A DNA stretch of 64,000 nucleotides from Alcanivorax sp. S6407 (GTDB taxonomy: Bacteria > Pseudomonadota > Gammaproteobacteria > Pseudomonadales > Alcanivoracaceae), in NCBI RefSeq assembly GCF_023016115.1, contig NZ_JALKBH010000003.1, forward strand, positions 62,001 to 126,000, in the 5' to 3' direction. Of the stretch, positions 1 through 8,048 are shown piece after piece; positions within the stretch are counted from its first letter, which is position 1; every line of letters begins with the position of its first letter. Below the pieces are notes generated by a model, which made no database searches, was not told the origin of the DNA, and was given only the letters and a program-made list of their open reading frames with translations. Made by a program: the position numbers and the translations under genes.

Positions 1-181
1 GGGAGCGGGTATAAGCTGCTTCCTTGGCACGTTCCTGAGGGGTGCTTTTTTTGGAGCCGCCACTGACAGGCAGATCCCGCACGTGGCCGACACTGGACTT
101 CACAATGAAGTCATCGCCCAGGTAGCGGTTAATGGTTTTGGCCTTGGCAGGCGACTCCACAATGACTAGCGATTTTCCCAT
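1..181 (-). CDS. topA: DNA topoisomerase I, N-terminal fragment
   Basis: The - strand from 181 reads [20 protein letters not shown] and continues about 60 residues to the window edge, through the [17 protein letters not shown] stretch. This is the Toprim start of bacterial type IA topoisomerase, the enzyme that relaxes negative supercoils. The glutamate of the VESPAKAKT motif is the expected Toprim metal-site residue. Only the first 60 codons are present; the catalytic tyrosine lies outside the window. It is transcribed away from the UspA-like gene, so the spacer from 182 to 459 should carry both promoters. The call rests on the well-known N-terminal signature and is firm. Confidence 0.95.
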   Translation of the reverse strand, partial: MGKSLVIVESPAKAKTINRYLGDDFIVKSSVGHVRDLPVSGGSKKSTPQERAKEAAYTRS

Positions 182-459
182 TCTCAGGTACTCAACATCC
201 GATCTAAGGCTTGCGATGGGCGCTATTTAGACAGCGCCGGTATGGCCGGGTCAAGCAGGTTCTGACTTGCCCTTCCTTTTTTAGTACTAGACCAGAGGCG
301 GCCCCAAGGGCAAGCCCGGAGTCAGAAACACGTCGTCTCCTTCACTGCCGCTCCCCCCTGAAACCCGCATGAAACAAGGCATTGATCCGGATCAGAAATC
401 ATGACCAAGGCCTCTGGAAAGCAGGACAAAGACCGTTATACTCAGGGAAAAAGCCGTTC

Positions 460-918
460 ATGGAGAAGATCGTGCCCACCCCCTATCGCAAGATCCTGGT
501 TGCCATTGATGGCAGCGACGAATCCGCCCAAGTACTCTCCCGCGCCGCTGGCGTACTGTCCGGCAACGAAGGCGAACTGCATCTGATTCATGTGATTGAA
601 CCGCTGGCACTGGCCTACGGTGCCGATGTCCCCATGGATGTCACCGATCTGCAGACCGGCCTGATGGATCAGGCCAAGGCCATGGCATCGCGCTATGCCG
701 CCCAGTACGACATCGCTGACGCCAATGTTCACGTGGAGCTGGGCTCCATTGAGAAAACCATCCTCGACATGGCCGACAAACTGGAAGCCGACCTGATCGC
801 CGTTGGCAGCCACACCCGCAGCGGCCTGGCCCTGCTACTCGGCTCCACCGCCCGCGGCCTGGTACCGGGGGCGCACTGTGATGTGTTGGCGGTGAAGGTC
901 GACCAGAAAGGCAGTTAA
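460..918 (+). CDS. universal stress protein, UspA family
   Basis: A 152-residue single-domain Usp protein. It begins MEKIVPTPYRKILVAIDGSD, with the usual beta-1 strand and the ATP-site Asp near residue 17. The C-terminal part has the GSHTRSG...LLGST glycine loop at residues 116-130 that binds the ATP phosphates in ATP-binding Usps. I chose ATG 460 because the family starts just before the PYRKILVAIDG strand; a longer open frame exists to 382 but would add an atypical tail. Usp proteins are cytosolic dimers induced by starvation or stress; the ligand and role here are not shown by the sequence. The gene converges on the cNMP-binding gene, and the two share a strong hairpin terminator. Confidence 0.9.
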   Translation: MEKIVPTPYRKILVAIDGSDESAQVLSRAAGVLSGNEGELHLIHVIEPLALAYGADVPMDVTDLQTGLMDQAKAMASRYAAQYDIADANVHVELGSIEKTILDMADKLEADLIAVGSHTRSGLALLLGSTARGLVPGAHCDVLAVKVDQKGS

Positions 919-947
919 TAGTTAACAGTGAATAGTGAATAGTTGCG
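913..947. repeat. heptameric tandem repeat over uspA stop codon
   Basis: Consecutive 7-mers AGTTAAT, AGTTAAC, AGTGAAT, AGTGAAT and AGTTGCG run from 913. The stop codon TAA (916-918) lies inside the first unit. A mirror set follows the convergent gene at 1047-1074. Similar arrays end nadK and pyrD in this window. Confidence 0.75.
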
Positions 948-975
948 CGAGCAACGGTTTCCCGGCTTTCAAAAG

Positions 976-1012
976 AATGAGGCCGCGCCCAACCCCTGGG
1001 CGCGGCCTCATT
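976..1012. terminator. bidirectional rho-independent terminator
   Basis: A 15-bp GC-rich perfect stem (AATGAGGCCGCGCCC and its complement) with a 7-nt loop sits between the convergent uspA-like and cNMP-binding genes. It is flanked by A-rich and T-rich sequence on the two sides, so it can serve both strands. Confidence 0.85.
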
Positions 1013-1046
1013 GCTTTAATCAAATCAAAACCTGGATCGCGTCGCT

Positions 1047-1074
1047 GTTAACTATTCACTGTTAACTGTTAACT
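1047..1074. repeat. heptameric tandem repeat after cNMP-binding gene
   Basis: Four units GTTAACT, ATTCACT, GTTAACT, GTTAACT. Read on the - strand they follow the stop codon of the 1088-1738 gene after a short spacer. They are the inverted counterpart of the array at 913. Confidence 0.7.
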
Positions 1075-1087
1075 CTCTTCACTGCTT

Positions 1088-1738
1088 CTAGGTTAGCTGG
1101 AGAGCCCCCGTATTCCCCTGCCCTTCCTCGTTCCATCGACACAGTAATTCTGCCAGCCCCTGGGCTTGCTCGCGCAGGGCTTCCAGCTCTTCCTGACTGC
1201 CTTTTTCGCCGTGGAATACCGGTAGCTTGCGCATGGACTGGACCAGTTCGTGGTTCGGGTTGGCCATGCGTTTGACTTCCAGGGTCCAGCGGATGTGGTG
1301 GACGATCATATGGTAGAAGGCCAGACGGGTGGTCAGGGTGTAGGGGGAATCATCTTCGCTGAAGTCATTGAAATCCAGACTGGCAATTACCGCTTCACGG
1401 GCACTCTCGGAAACCCGGATATCCGCACTGCGCGGCGTTCCGAGAAGCATGGAGAGTGTGCCGAAGGCCTCTCCCGGAGACACGTAGTAAAGCGGTGGCT
1501 GAGCCGGTGAATCCGCCAGCACTTCCAGCTGCCCCCGCAGCAGAAAGTAGAGAGTGGAATCCACGTCCCCGGCGCGGATGACTTCATCACCGGAACCGGC
1601 CACCCAAAGACGGGTGTTGTTCTCCAGCAGGTCAAACTGTTCCGCATCGTCACGGTAAATTTCGTTGAAGAACGGCACACCGGAAAGCAATTGGCGGACA
1701 CGTTCCTGGCCGTAATCGTTGTTATTGGCCTTTTCCAT
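1088..1738 (-). CDS. cyclic nucleotide-binding domain protein
   Basis: A 216-residue protein with one cNMP-binding beta-barrel at about residues 45-125 (AGDVDSTLYFLLRGQLEVLA, then the phosphate-cassette-like GEAFGTLSMLLGTPRSADI). The cassette lacks the canonical GE-x-A-L...PR-A arrangement with Glu next to Gly, so ligand binding is uncertain. The remainder, about 130-216, is helical with no recognisable DNA-binding helix-turn-helix, so this is not an obvious Crp/Fnr regulator. Start ATG 1738 follows a GGGG-containing ribosome site. It lies alone, convergent with the UspA-like gene and divergent from lexA. A second, longer cNMP-binding protein occurs at 62137. Confidence 0.75.
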   Translation of the reverse strand: MEKANNNDYGQERVRQLLSGVPFFNEIYRDDAEQFDLLENNTRLWVAGSGDEVIRAGDVDSTLYFLLRGQLEVLADSPAQPPLYYVSPGEAFGTLSMLLGTPRSADIRVSESAREAVIASLDFNDFSEDDSPYTLTTRLAFYHMIVHHIRWTLEVKRMANPNHELVQSMRKLPVFHGEKGSQEELEALREQAQGLAELLCRWNEEGQGNTGALQLT

Positions 1739-1934
1739 CGGTTACCCCACAAACTTGGATGGACTGAAAGCACTCTATGCTATTCGTCCCTTAAAGGGAG
1801 AACAATGTCCCACAGAATCAGATTCAGGGTTATTGCCAGAATGGCGCATTCAGAGCCCCGGAAAAGGTGATGACCGCCACTTGAGCACGGCCATAAAGCG
1901 CCATTGACCTTATGGACAGGCTGGACAAATAACA

Positions 1935-1950
1935 CTGTTCATATTATCAG
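1935..1950. promoter_or_regulatory. SOS box (LexA operator) upstream of lexA
   Basis: CTGTTCATATTATCAG matches the gammaproteobacterial LexA consensus CTG-N10-CAG. It lies about 110 nt before the lexA start, the expected autoregulatory position. The 3' half is TCAG rather than ACAG, one mismatch. Confidence 0.8.
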
Positions 1951-2058
1951 TATCCGTGCTAGCATCGAAAATATCGTACAAGAAAGCGCCGGTTTGTCAG
2001 CCTTCGCTGACACGACGGACACACCTCCGCCGCCCTCTGCGCCAACATGGAGAAGGTT

Positions 2059-2673
2059 ATGAGCAGCAAACTCACTGATCGTCAGCAGCAGGTACTGGAC
2101 TGTATTCGCGAGTGCATCGCCGATACCGGCATGGCCCCTACCCGGGCTGAAATTGCCGACATCATGGGCTTCCAGTCCAAGAATGCCGCTTCAGACCATC
2201 TCCGCGCGCTGGAGCGCAAGGGCTATATCCGTCTTCACAGCGACCGCTCCCGCGGCATCCAGTTGCTGGATAACGCCTACTGGTCCGAAGAAGAGCTGCC
2301 TATCGTTGGCAAGGTAGCCGCCGGTGTCCCTATTGAAGCCATCGAAAACGTGGAGCGCACCGTTCCCGTTCCGCAGGGGCTGTTCAAACAGCGCCCCACC
2401 TACCTGCTCAAGGTGCAGGGGGACAGCATGGTAGACGCAGGTATATTCGATGGCGATCTGATTGCCGTACGAAAGTCTAACGTTGCCCGCTCCGGCGAAA
2501 TCGTAGTGGCAAGAATTGACGAAGAAGTCACGGTCAAGACATTAAAACTGAACAAGTCCAGTGCTACCCTGCTTCCTGCGAATGAGGCTTATGAGCCCAT
2601 CAAGGTGCCAGCTGACCAGCTGGTGATCGAAGGCATTTTTGTGGGGTTGATCCGTGATCCGAATTCTTACTAG
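2059..2673 (+). CDS. lexA: LexA repressor
   Basis: A 204-residue LexA. An N-terminal winged helix (LTDRQQQVLDCIRECI, then EIADIMGFQSKNAASDHLRAL at 31-51) recognises the SOS box. The C-terminal S24 peptidase domain has cleavage bond Ala88-Gly89 (KVAAGVPIEA), nucleophile Ser123 (GDSMVDAGI) and general base Lys160 (VTVKTLKL). RecA filaments trigger self-cleavage and SOS induction. ATG 2059 was preferred to ATG 2047 because GGAGAAGG stands at ideal spacing before it and LexA proteins begin at this point. Its own operator lies upstream. The next gene overlaps its 3' end by 20 nt. Confidence 0.97.
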   Translation: MSSKLTDRQQQVLDCIRECIADTGMAPTRAEIADIMGFQSKNAASDHLRALERKGYIRLHSDRSRGIQLLDNAYWSEEELPIVGKVAAGVPIEAIENVERTVPVPQGLFKQRPTYLLKVQGDSMVDAGIFDGDLIAVRKSNVARSGEIVVARIDEEVTVKTLKLNKSSATLLPANEAYEPIKVPADQLVIEGIFVGLIRDPNSY

Positions 2674-3121
2674 CTTATTTATTATGGTGTTGAGTAGCAG
2701 CGTCATGGCAGAAGACAACAACTTGCTTCCTCCCTGTCCGAACTCACCCAACTGTGTGTCCAGCCTGAGTGGTGACAAGGACCGCTGGGTGGCACCTTTG
2801 CAGGTGTCGGACAACCGTGAAACGAGCTTGCAGCGTGTTCAGTCCGTGCTCGATGGCCTGCCCCGGGTGCAGTATGACGTGGTTGGCCAGGCTCGCATCC
2901 AGGCCCGCTTCAAGAGCATGGTGCTGCGCTTCACTGACGACGTGACCTTCTATGTCCGTGAGAACGGTGTTGTCGAGGTACGCTCTGCTTCCCGTGTCGG
3001 TTACTGGGATTTAGGTGCCAACCGTCGTCGGGTAGAATCCCTGCGCGACCAGCTGGCAGAGATGCAATCCAATGACCGAAGCGCACAACTCGACAACGAA
3101 TCCGCCCGTCCAGTGGGCTGA
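2654..3121 (+). CDS. secreted DUF1499 protein
   Basis: A 155-residue protein with a signal peptide (start to about residue 19, ending SSSVMA). The mature part begins [16 protein letters not shown], then has the family's central region (VLDGLPR..., [16 protein letters not shown]) and the closing motif [19 protein letters not shown]. This matches DUF1499, a family of unknown function common in marine proteobacteria. The start is a GTG inside the 3' end of lexA, so translation is probably coupled; ATG 2684 is an internal alternative but would truncate the signal peptide. Its 3' end overlaps tatD by about 50 nt, suggesting one transcript. Confidence 0.85.
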   Translation: MIRILTSLFIMVLSSSVMAEDNNLLPPCPNSPNCVSSLSGDKDRWVAPLQVSDNRETSLQRVQSVLDGLPRVQYDVVGQARIQARFKSMVLRFTDDVTFYVRENGVVEVRSASRVGYWDLGANRRRVESLRDQLAEMQSNDRSAQLDNESARPVG

Positions 3122-3896
3122 TATCGGCGTCAATCTTACCGACAAGCAATTCCGCGATGACCGCGATGCGGTCATCGTTCGCGCCCGGGAGGCGGGTGTC
3201 AGCTGGCAACTGATCACCGGTACCAGCCTGGACGAATCCCGTGAGGCCATTGCGCTTGCAGAGCAACACGACGATCTGTTCGCCACCGCAGGACTCCACC
3301 CGCACAGCGCCCGTTTTTATTCCCCTGATCTCGAGAAAGAACTGCGTGATCTGCTTCAGCACCCTGCCGTGCGCGCAGCGGGTGAAATGGGGTTGGATTT
3401 CAATCGGGATTTCTCCCCCCGTCCGGATCAGGAAGCCGCTTTCGAGGCACAGCTGGGTCTGGCCGTCGACGCCGGGCTACCGGTGTTTCTCCATGAGCGT
3501 GATGCCCACGAGCGTTTCCAGCCGATTCTGAAAGCCTTCCGCGATGATCTGGTCGGCGCGGTGGTGCACTGCTTTACTGGCTCCAAAACCGCCCTGTTCG
3601 ACTATCTGGATCTGGATTGCCATATCGGCATTACTGGCTGGGTGTGTGATGAGCGTCGGGGCAAGGAGTTGGCCGATCTAGTGCACAATATCCCTGATAA
3701 CCGCCTGCTTATCGAAACCGATGCGCCCTATCTGCTGCCGCGAGACCTGCCGGAAGCCCCTCCGAAAAAGCGCCGCAACGAACCCTCACTTCTACCCTGG
3801 ATCGGCCAGCGAATCGCCACTCTGCGAGGCCAGAAAATGGAAGCCGTGGCGGCCATGACCAGCGCCAATGCAAGGACGTTGTTTACGGCTCGGTAG
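3072..3896 (+). CDS. tatD: TatD family metal-dependent DNase
   Basis: A 274-residue TIM-barrel hydrolase of the TatD family. It has the DIGVNL start near residue 18 (the family usually has D-x-x-x-N/H-L), the GLHPHSA metal-site strand, the conserved [10 protein letters not shown] segment, FLHERDA, the HCFTGS strand with metal-ligand histidine, and the ETDAPYL motif near the end. Family members are 3'-5' exonucleases acting in DNA repair or degradation. The gene overlaps the DUF1499 frame and ends at 3896. All metal-binding motifs are intact, so activity is expected. Confidence 0.92.
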   Translation: MTEAHNSTTNPPVQWADIGVNLTDKQFRDDRDAVIVRAREAGVSWQLITGTSLDESREAIALAEQHDDLFATAGLHPHSARFYSPDLEKELRDLLQHPAVRAAGEMGLDFNRDFSPRPDQEAAFEAQLGLAVDAGLPVFLHERDAHERFQPILKAFRDDLVGAVVHCFTGSKTALFDYLDLDCHIGITGWVCDERRGKELADLVHNIPDNRLLIETDAPYLLPRDLPEAPPKKRRNEPSLLPWIGQRIATLRGQKMEAVAAMTSANARTLFTAR

Positions 3897-4383
3897 AAAA
3901 GAATTTTTTACCACAGAGATCACAAAGGGAAGTGCTTCACGCCTCACGCAACAGGCTCCACGCTAAAGCCAAAAGCATGCAGGATCGTAACTCCCCCTCT
4001 GTAGGAGCCACAGTTATTTGCTTCGCTCACCCCTTCGGGGCCGCCTTACAGGCGTTCCTTCGTTACGCTCGGTGAGGTGCAAACCCGAGCTTCGGCGAGA
4101 CAAGTACAACGCTCTCGTAGGGCGGAAATGCCTCAGGGCATCTCCGCCATTGGCGCCATGGCGGAGACAGGCCTTCACCTGTTTCCGCCCTACGCAAAGA
4201 TTCTGGTTTTCGCATCTGGACGGCCACATACGCTCAGCAAGCTGAGTCTCCCATACAGAGACGCGGCATGCTGCACGCTTCAGGCTACACGCCAAAACCA
4301 AAGACACCATTAACACAGGAAAAACAGAGAAATACCAAAGGCACTTAGTGTCCTCTGTGTGAAAATGCTTTTGATCTGAACTG
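3897..4383. other. non-coding spacer with repeat elements
   Basis: About 490 nt without a convincing gene. It contains a GTAGGAGC element (4001-4008), short CG-rich hairpins, and the long inverted repeat at 4117-4193. Open frames across it on both strands are low complexity and change frame with the repeats. Confidence 0.6.
4117..4193. repeat. REP/BIME-like inverted repeat
   Basis: GTAGGGCGGAAAT opens and its complement ATTTCCGCCCTAC-like end (GTTTCCGCCCTAC) closes a 77-nt imperfect palindrome with an internal GGCGGA/TCCGCC pair. A related GGCGGA...TCCGCCCTAC hairpin is at 61087-61120, and a differing one at 47961-48038, so this looks like a dispersed intergenic family. Confidence 0.6.
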
Positions 4384-4692
4384 TCAGGCGTGATCGCTAC
4401 GCCAGTGAAAATCCACTTTCAGGGGCGGAATCACCTCCCCTTCCGGCTGCCCTACCATCTCCGCATGGGCGGAGTGATGCAACAGCGTAGCCTTGGGCGT
4501 GGAGACTTGGCTTAACAGGTTATTGGCGTGTTCCGGGCCGTTGAAGCGCTGGATCTTGCCATGTTGATCCGTGACCCAGTACCACTCACCGTCGAGCCGA
4601 ACCCTCACGGTGCATACGGACAAACAGGCTGAGGTAATTTCAATTTCCTCGGCCTGACGTTTGTTGAGTTTGTGAGCGCTGATCGTTTTCAT
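4384..4692 (-). CDS. small conserved protein, DUF6482-like
   Basis: A 102-residue cytosolic protein without membrane segments. The middle has VRVRLDGEWYWVTDQHGKI and the C-terminal half LLHHSAHAEMVGQPEGEV, which recalls, from memory, the H-x-S-x-x-x-EM-x-G-x-PEG ending of DUF6482 proteins in Pseudomonas. No function is known to me. It stands alone between two repeat-bearing spacers. The family label is tentative; the coding call rests on good codon use and a clean start at 4692. Confidence 0.6.
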   Translation of the reverse strand: MKTISAHKLNKRQAEEIEITSACLSVCTVRVRLDGEWYWVTDQHGKIQRFNGPEHANNLLSQVSTPKATLLHHSAHAEMVGQPEGEVIPPLKVDFHWRSDHA

Positions 4693-5009
4693 GGCTTTAG
4701 AATTACGCCACTACCGTGAACCCCGCGTCATGAGGAGACGATCCCCCCTGGCCATGCTACCAACCCACATGGACTGCGCTGTTCCAGTCACAAGGAAAAG
4801 CCGTTTACCCCAGATGCCACAAAGCACCCATTGGGAAACCTGTCTATTGCTGCCTGAATCCTGTCTTCTGGAATCCGGGCTCCGTATCCAGGCTGGCGGT
4901 GATCGCCATGCGAGCATGGGCTCCTACGGCTACCGTTTGTGTATTGCCAAGTGCGCAATCTTAATCACGATCAAAAGCAGCCTTAGCGACATATCTCAGC
5001 CTGAACCGC
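4693..5009. other. non-coding spacer
   Basis: About 320 nt. It holds one GCTCCTAC half-element (4920-4927), the short form of the repeat seen at 4001 and 46688. I see no reliable gene in it. Confidence 0.5.
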
Positions 5010-5237
5010 TTACGGCTTTTGCAGAAACGCCTGTACATCCAGCAAACCGAACGGCCAGGCCAGTTCATGGCCGTTGCGGGACAGCACCGGGATACGCTCC
5101 CCGTACTGCGCAATCAGATCGTCGTCCTCGGCCACATCCACTGACTCCAGTTCCACATTGGGGTTGACCATCATCAGCAAATCCTTCGCCTGCTCACACA
5201 GGTGGCAGCCGAGGGTGGTGTACAGCACAACGGTCAT
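5010..5237 (-). CDS. glutaredoxin-like protein (DUF836 type)
   Basis: A 75-residue thioredoxin-fold protein. It starts MTVVLYTTLGCHLCEQAKDL, giving a CHLC redox pair at Cys11 and Cys14 after the first strand, and has the cis-proline strand ERIPVLSRNG near residues 47-56. This is the short glutaredoxin-like DUF836 form, probably a cytosolic thiol-disulfide protein; its substrate is unknown. Its ATG overlaps the TGA of rlmKL (ATGA, 5237-5234), so the two are translationally coupled and the protein may be produced in step with the methyltransferase. Confidence 0.85.
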   Translation of the reverse strand: MTVVLYTTLGCHLCEQAKDLLMMVNPNVELESVDVAEDDDLIAQYGERIPVLSRNGHELAWPFGLLDVQAFLQKP

Positions 5238-7348
5238 GGTTCCTCCACGTGGCGAATGGCGTAGAGCACATGGATCTTGTCATTCCGGCGGAAGTCCTCC
5301 GGGATGCTCCAGCGGGTCAGGTCTTCCACGTCGTACCATTTGGTAATCGACTCATCCAGTTTGAAGCGGCGGAAGTTACAGGAGAAGTACAGCACCCCGC
5401 CCGGCTCGAGCCGGCGCATGATCTTGCGAATCAGGTCGCCATGGTGCTCTTCCACCACAAAGTCACTGCGTGACTTGTTGTTGGAAAAGGTGGGCGGATC
5501 GCAGAACACCAGATCGAACTGCTCCTTGCACTCATCCAGCCAGCGCATGGTATCGGCCCGCTCCAGGCTGTGCTGGTCGGTGGAGAAGCCATTCAGTGCC
5601 AGATTGCTGGCCGCCCACTCCAGATACTTCTTGGAGGCATCCACCGTGACCGTACGCTTGGCGCCCCCGACCGCGGCATGGACAGTGGCCGAACCGGTGT
5701 AGGCAAACAGGTTGAGGAAACGCTTGCCGGACGCTTCTTCGGCAATACGCAGCCGGACCGGACGGTGGTCGAGAAACAAGCCGGTATCCAGATAATCCTG
5801 CAGGTTCACCAACAGCTGCGCCTGCCCTTCACGGACCGGGCGATAGTGCCCCTGACCATCCAGCTTCTGATACTGCTGCTTGCCCTTCTGCCGTTCGCGG
5901 GTACGCAAATGCACTTGCTCGCGATGCACCCCCAGAGCCGCCCGCACTGCGGTGACCGCCAGATCACGGCGCTCACGGGCCTTGTCCGGGTCCACAGTCT
6001 TGGGGGCCTTGAATTCCTGCACCAACACCTGATCGCCGTAGATATCCACCGCCACATTGAATTCCGGTAAATCCCGGTCGTAGAGGCGGTAGCACTGGAT
6101 GTCCTCACGCTCCAGCCAGCGGCGCAGATGCTTGCCGTTTTTCTTCAGGCGATTCACCAGCGGCATGGCCAACTCGGGAACTTCAAAGGCGGCACTGTCT
6201 GCCACCTGAACCACCTGGACAGCTTGCTGCTGACGCGGTGTATAAAGACGAATGAAGTTGTTGAATGGCCCGTTCCTGAGGCGCCACTGGGTATCCAGAT
6301 GCATGCCGGAACGATCCATGACTTCGGCATCCGCGCCCAGCAGTATCACTTTCCATTGCGGTGCCAGTCTGGCCATGATGCGGCCCAACCCCAGGTGCAG
6401 CCAGCCAGCCTGCTCCTGCTCTTCCAGGCGTTCCCCCCAGGGCGGGTTGGTCACCATGATGCCGTCGTCTGCCACATCCCGGGGGCGCAGGGCGCCCAGT
6501 TCGCGGCGCTCGAAGTGAATGGCGCTGCGCACACCGGCACGTTCGGCATTCTGCTGGGCCAGCTGGATCGCCTTGAGATCCGCATCGAAGCCCTTCAAGG
6601 ACAGTGACGGCACGGGCCGATCTGCACTGGCAGCGGCTTCGTCCATGGCGGCCTGCCAGAGTTGCCGGCGGCAGCCACGCCATTGCTGGAAACCATAGTG
6701 TCGGCGCATGGCGCCCGGGGCGCGACCTGCGGCCATCAAGGCAGCCTCAATCAACAGGGTGCCGGAACCGCAGAACGGGTCCAGCATGGCGCCGGGACGC
6801 TCAGGCTTGTGCCAGCCCGCCGCCCAGAGCATGGCCGCCGCCAGCGTTTCGCGAAGGGGAGCACGGCCACCGGCAAGGCGGTAGCCACGACGGTGCAACG
6901 GGTCACCAGCCAGATCCAGCCACAGGTGCGCTTCGTTCTGATCCAGTCGCGCACGGACACAGCAGCTGCCGCGCAGATCACGGGAAATGGTGAATTGCGG
7001 CGGCAATGCCTGGATAAAACGCTTGGCACTGATGCGGTTATCACCGCGCACACCGGCACCATGCTCCACATTCACATGGATGGGTGCATCGTTACCCACC
7101 AGTGAAAGCCAGTCCTGGCTGGCAGCCAGTTTCTCCGGTGCGATGTCCGGTGTTACCCCCAGTGTGGCCAGCGGTAACAACACCCGCTCGGCAAGACGGG
7201 ACCACAGGCAAACCCTGAGCGCATCAGCGGTGCCACCGGAGAATTCCACGTGGGCCTTGCCAGTCTCCGTTACTGTTATGCCCAATGAGCTCAGTTCATC
7301 GGCCAGCAGAGGCGCCAGCCCGGGCATGCTGGTGGCAACAAATTCCAT
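5234..7348 (-). CDS. rlmKL: 23S rRNA m2G2445/m7G2069 methyltransferase RlmKL
   Basis: A 704-residue bifunctional 23S rRNA methyltransferase. The N-terminal half has a THUMP domain (about 45-155) and the RlmL methylase with the SAM loop DPFCGSGTLLIEAAL and catalytic NPPWGERL, which makes m2G2445. The C-terminal half is RlmK, with FAYTGSATVHAAVGGAKRT and the catalytic FCDPPTFSN, which makes m7G2069. Length and domain order match the fused gammaproteobacterial form. ATG 7348 is preferred because GAGGAAGAG precedes it and the protein then begins MEFVATSMPGL; an upstream ATG at 7381 would add 11 residues. It is divergent from rmf, so two ribosome-related genes share one spacer. Confidence 0.95.
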   Translation of the reverse strand: MEFVATSMPGLAPLLADELSSLGITVTETGKAHVEFSGGTADALRVCLWSRLAERVLLPLATLGVTPDIAPEKLAASQDWLSLVGNDAPIHVNVEHGAGVRGDNRISAKRFIQALPPQFTISRDLRGSCCVRARLDQNEAHLWLDLAGDPLHRRGYRLAGGRAPLRETLAAAMLWAAGWHKPERPGAMLDPFCGSGTLLIEAALMAAGRAPGAMRRHYGFQQWRGCRRQLWQAAMDEAAASADRPVPSLSLKGFDADLKAIQLAQQNAERAGVRSAIHFERRELGALRPRDVADDGIMVTNPPWGERLEEQEQAGWLHLGLGRIMARLAPQWKVILLGADAEVMDRSGMHLDTQWRLRNGPFNNFIRLYTPRQQQAVQVVQVADSAAFEVPELAMPLVNRLKKNGKHLRRWLEREDIQCYRLYDRDLPEFNVAVDIYGDQVLVQEFKAPKTVDPDKARERRDLAVTAVRAALGVHREQVHLRTRERQKGKQQYQKLDGQGHYRPVREGQAQLLVNLQDYLDTGLFLDHRPVRLRIAEEASGKRFLNLFAYTGSATVHAAVGGAKRTVTVDASKKYLEWAASNLALNGFSTDQHSLERADTMRWLDECKEQFDLVFCDPPTFSNNKSRSDFVVEEHHGDLIRKIMRRLEPGGVLYFSCNFRRFKLDESITKWYDVEDLTRWSIPEDFRRNDKIHVLYAIRHVEEP

Positions 7349-7623
7349 TATCTCTTCCTCGTAAGTGACTGTTTCGTGCAATCACAAAAATTAAATATTC
7401 AACATTTTCAATTAGTTACACGAACTGTCATCTTGCTGTCCTTTAGACGTCATATGCCTAAAGAAGCGCTCTGATATTGCTACTTGGTATTCGACACTAC
7501 TCTAGCCGTTTTCCATACTGATTTTGTCGACCCCGGAAGTGAAGTCCAAAACACAACGGGCCTGTTCACATTGCCCGGGGTTATTTCTTGTTTGTACCGA
7601 TGTATGTGAAAGGATAAGCGTCT

Positions 7624-7830
7624 ATGAAGCGACAAAAACGAAACAGAGACGACCGCGCCTACAACAAAGGCTACAACGCTGGCCTTGATGGTAAATCCCG
7701 AGAAGATTGTCCCTTCGGCTCACTTCAGGCCCGTACCAACTGGATGGGTGGCTGGCGTGAAGGTCGTACCAACCTCGCTCAAGGCATGCTGGGTGTCGCC
7801 AGTATTCAGAATCTGAAAAATATCGGTTAA
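7624..7830 (+). CDS. rmf: ribosome modulation factor
   Basis: A 68-residue very basic protein, MKRQKRNRDDRAYNKGYNAG onward, with the conserved CPF...R-x-x-W-x-x-GWREGR segment of Rmf. Rmf binds near the anti-Shine-Dalgarno region of 16S rRNA and drives 100S ribosome dimerisation in stationary phase. Length and sequence are canonical, so the gene remains intact despite prophage insertion about 50 nt downstream. Its terminator is the hairpin at 7878-7904, which is also the phage attachment site. In pseudomonads pyrD follows rmf; here pyrD lies on the far side of the prophage. Confidence 0.97.
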   Translation: MKRQKRNRDDRAYNKGYNAGLDGKSREDCPFGSLQARTNWMGGWREGRTNLAQGMLGVASIQNLKNIG

Positions 7831-7877
7831 TTCATCCCAAGTTCATCCAAGCCGACGCGCTCGCCGCGCCGACCCAC

Positions 7878-7904
7878 AGGGCCCCACCAGGGCCCTTTTT
7901 AATG
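7878..7904. terminator. rmf terminator, doubling as prophage attL
   Basis: Perfect stem AGGGCCC / GGGCCCT with loop CACCA, then a T-run and AATG. The identical 27 bases recur at 46479-46505 beyond the integrase gene. Sequence identity stops on both sides of this core, as expected for attL and attR. Both copies keep a full terminator. Confidence 0.88.
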
Positions 7905-7931
7905 CCTGACATTCAGCAACTTACCCTACCT

Positions 7932-7953
7932 TTGGCGTAAATATGGCGTAATA
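7932..7953 (+). promoter_or_regulatory. candidate integrase arm-type sites, left end
   Basis: TGGCGTAAATATGGCGTAAT is a direct pair of GGCGTAA 11 nt apart, just inside attL. An equivalent pair in the same orientation lies at 46339-46361 inside attR. Tyrosine integrases of lambdoid phages bind such paired arm sites. Core-type sites would be in the attachment repeat. Confidence 0.6.
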
Positions 7954-8048
7954 GAAAGCAGCGGGATTGGGCCCTACGCCAGGCTGAGGGCGCTATTCTG
8001 ATGAGCCCACCCGCAAAATGCCAGCAAGAGAAAATAGGAAAGGAAAGG

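Noticed and set aside
4018..4316. Small overlapping frames on both strands in the spacer after tatD
   Set aside because: They follow the inverted repeats, have no ribosome sites and low-complexity composition.
7861..7910. tRNA gene at the attachment site
   Set aside because: No cloverleaf or CCA end; the repeat is a terminator hairpin with a T-run.
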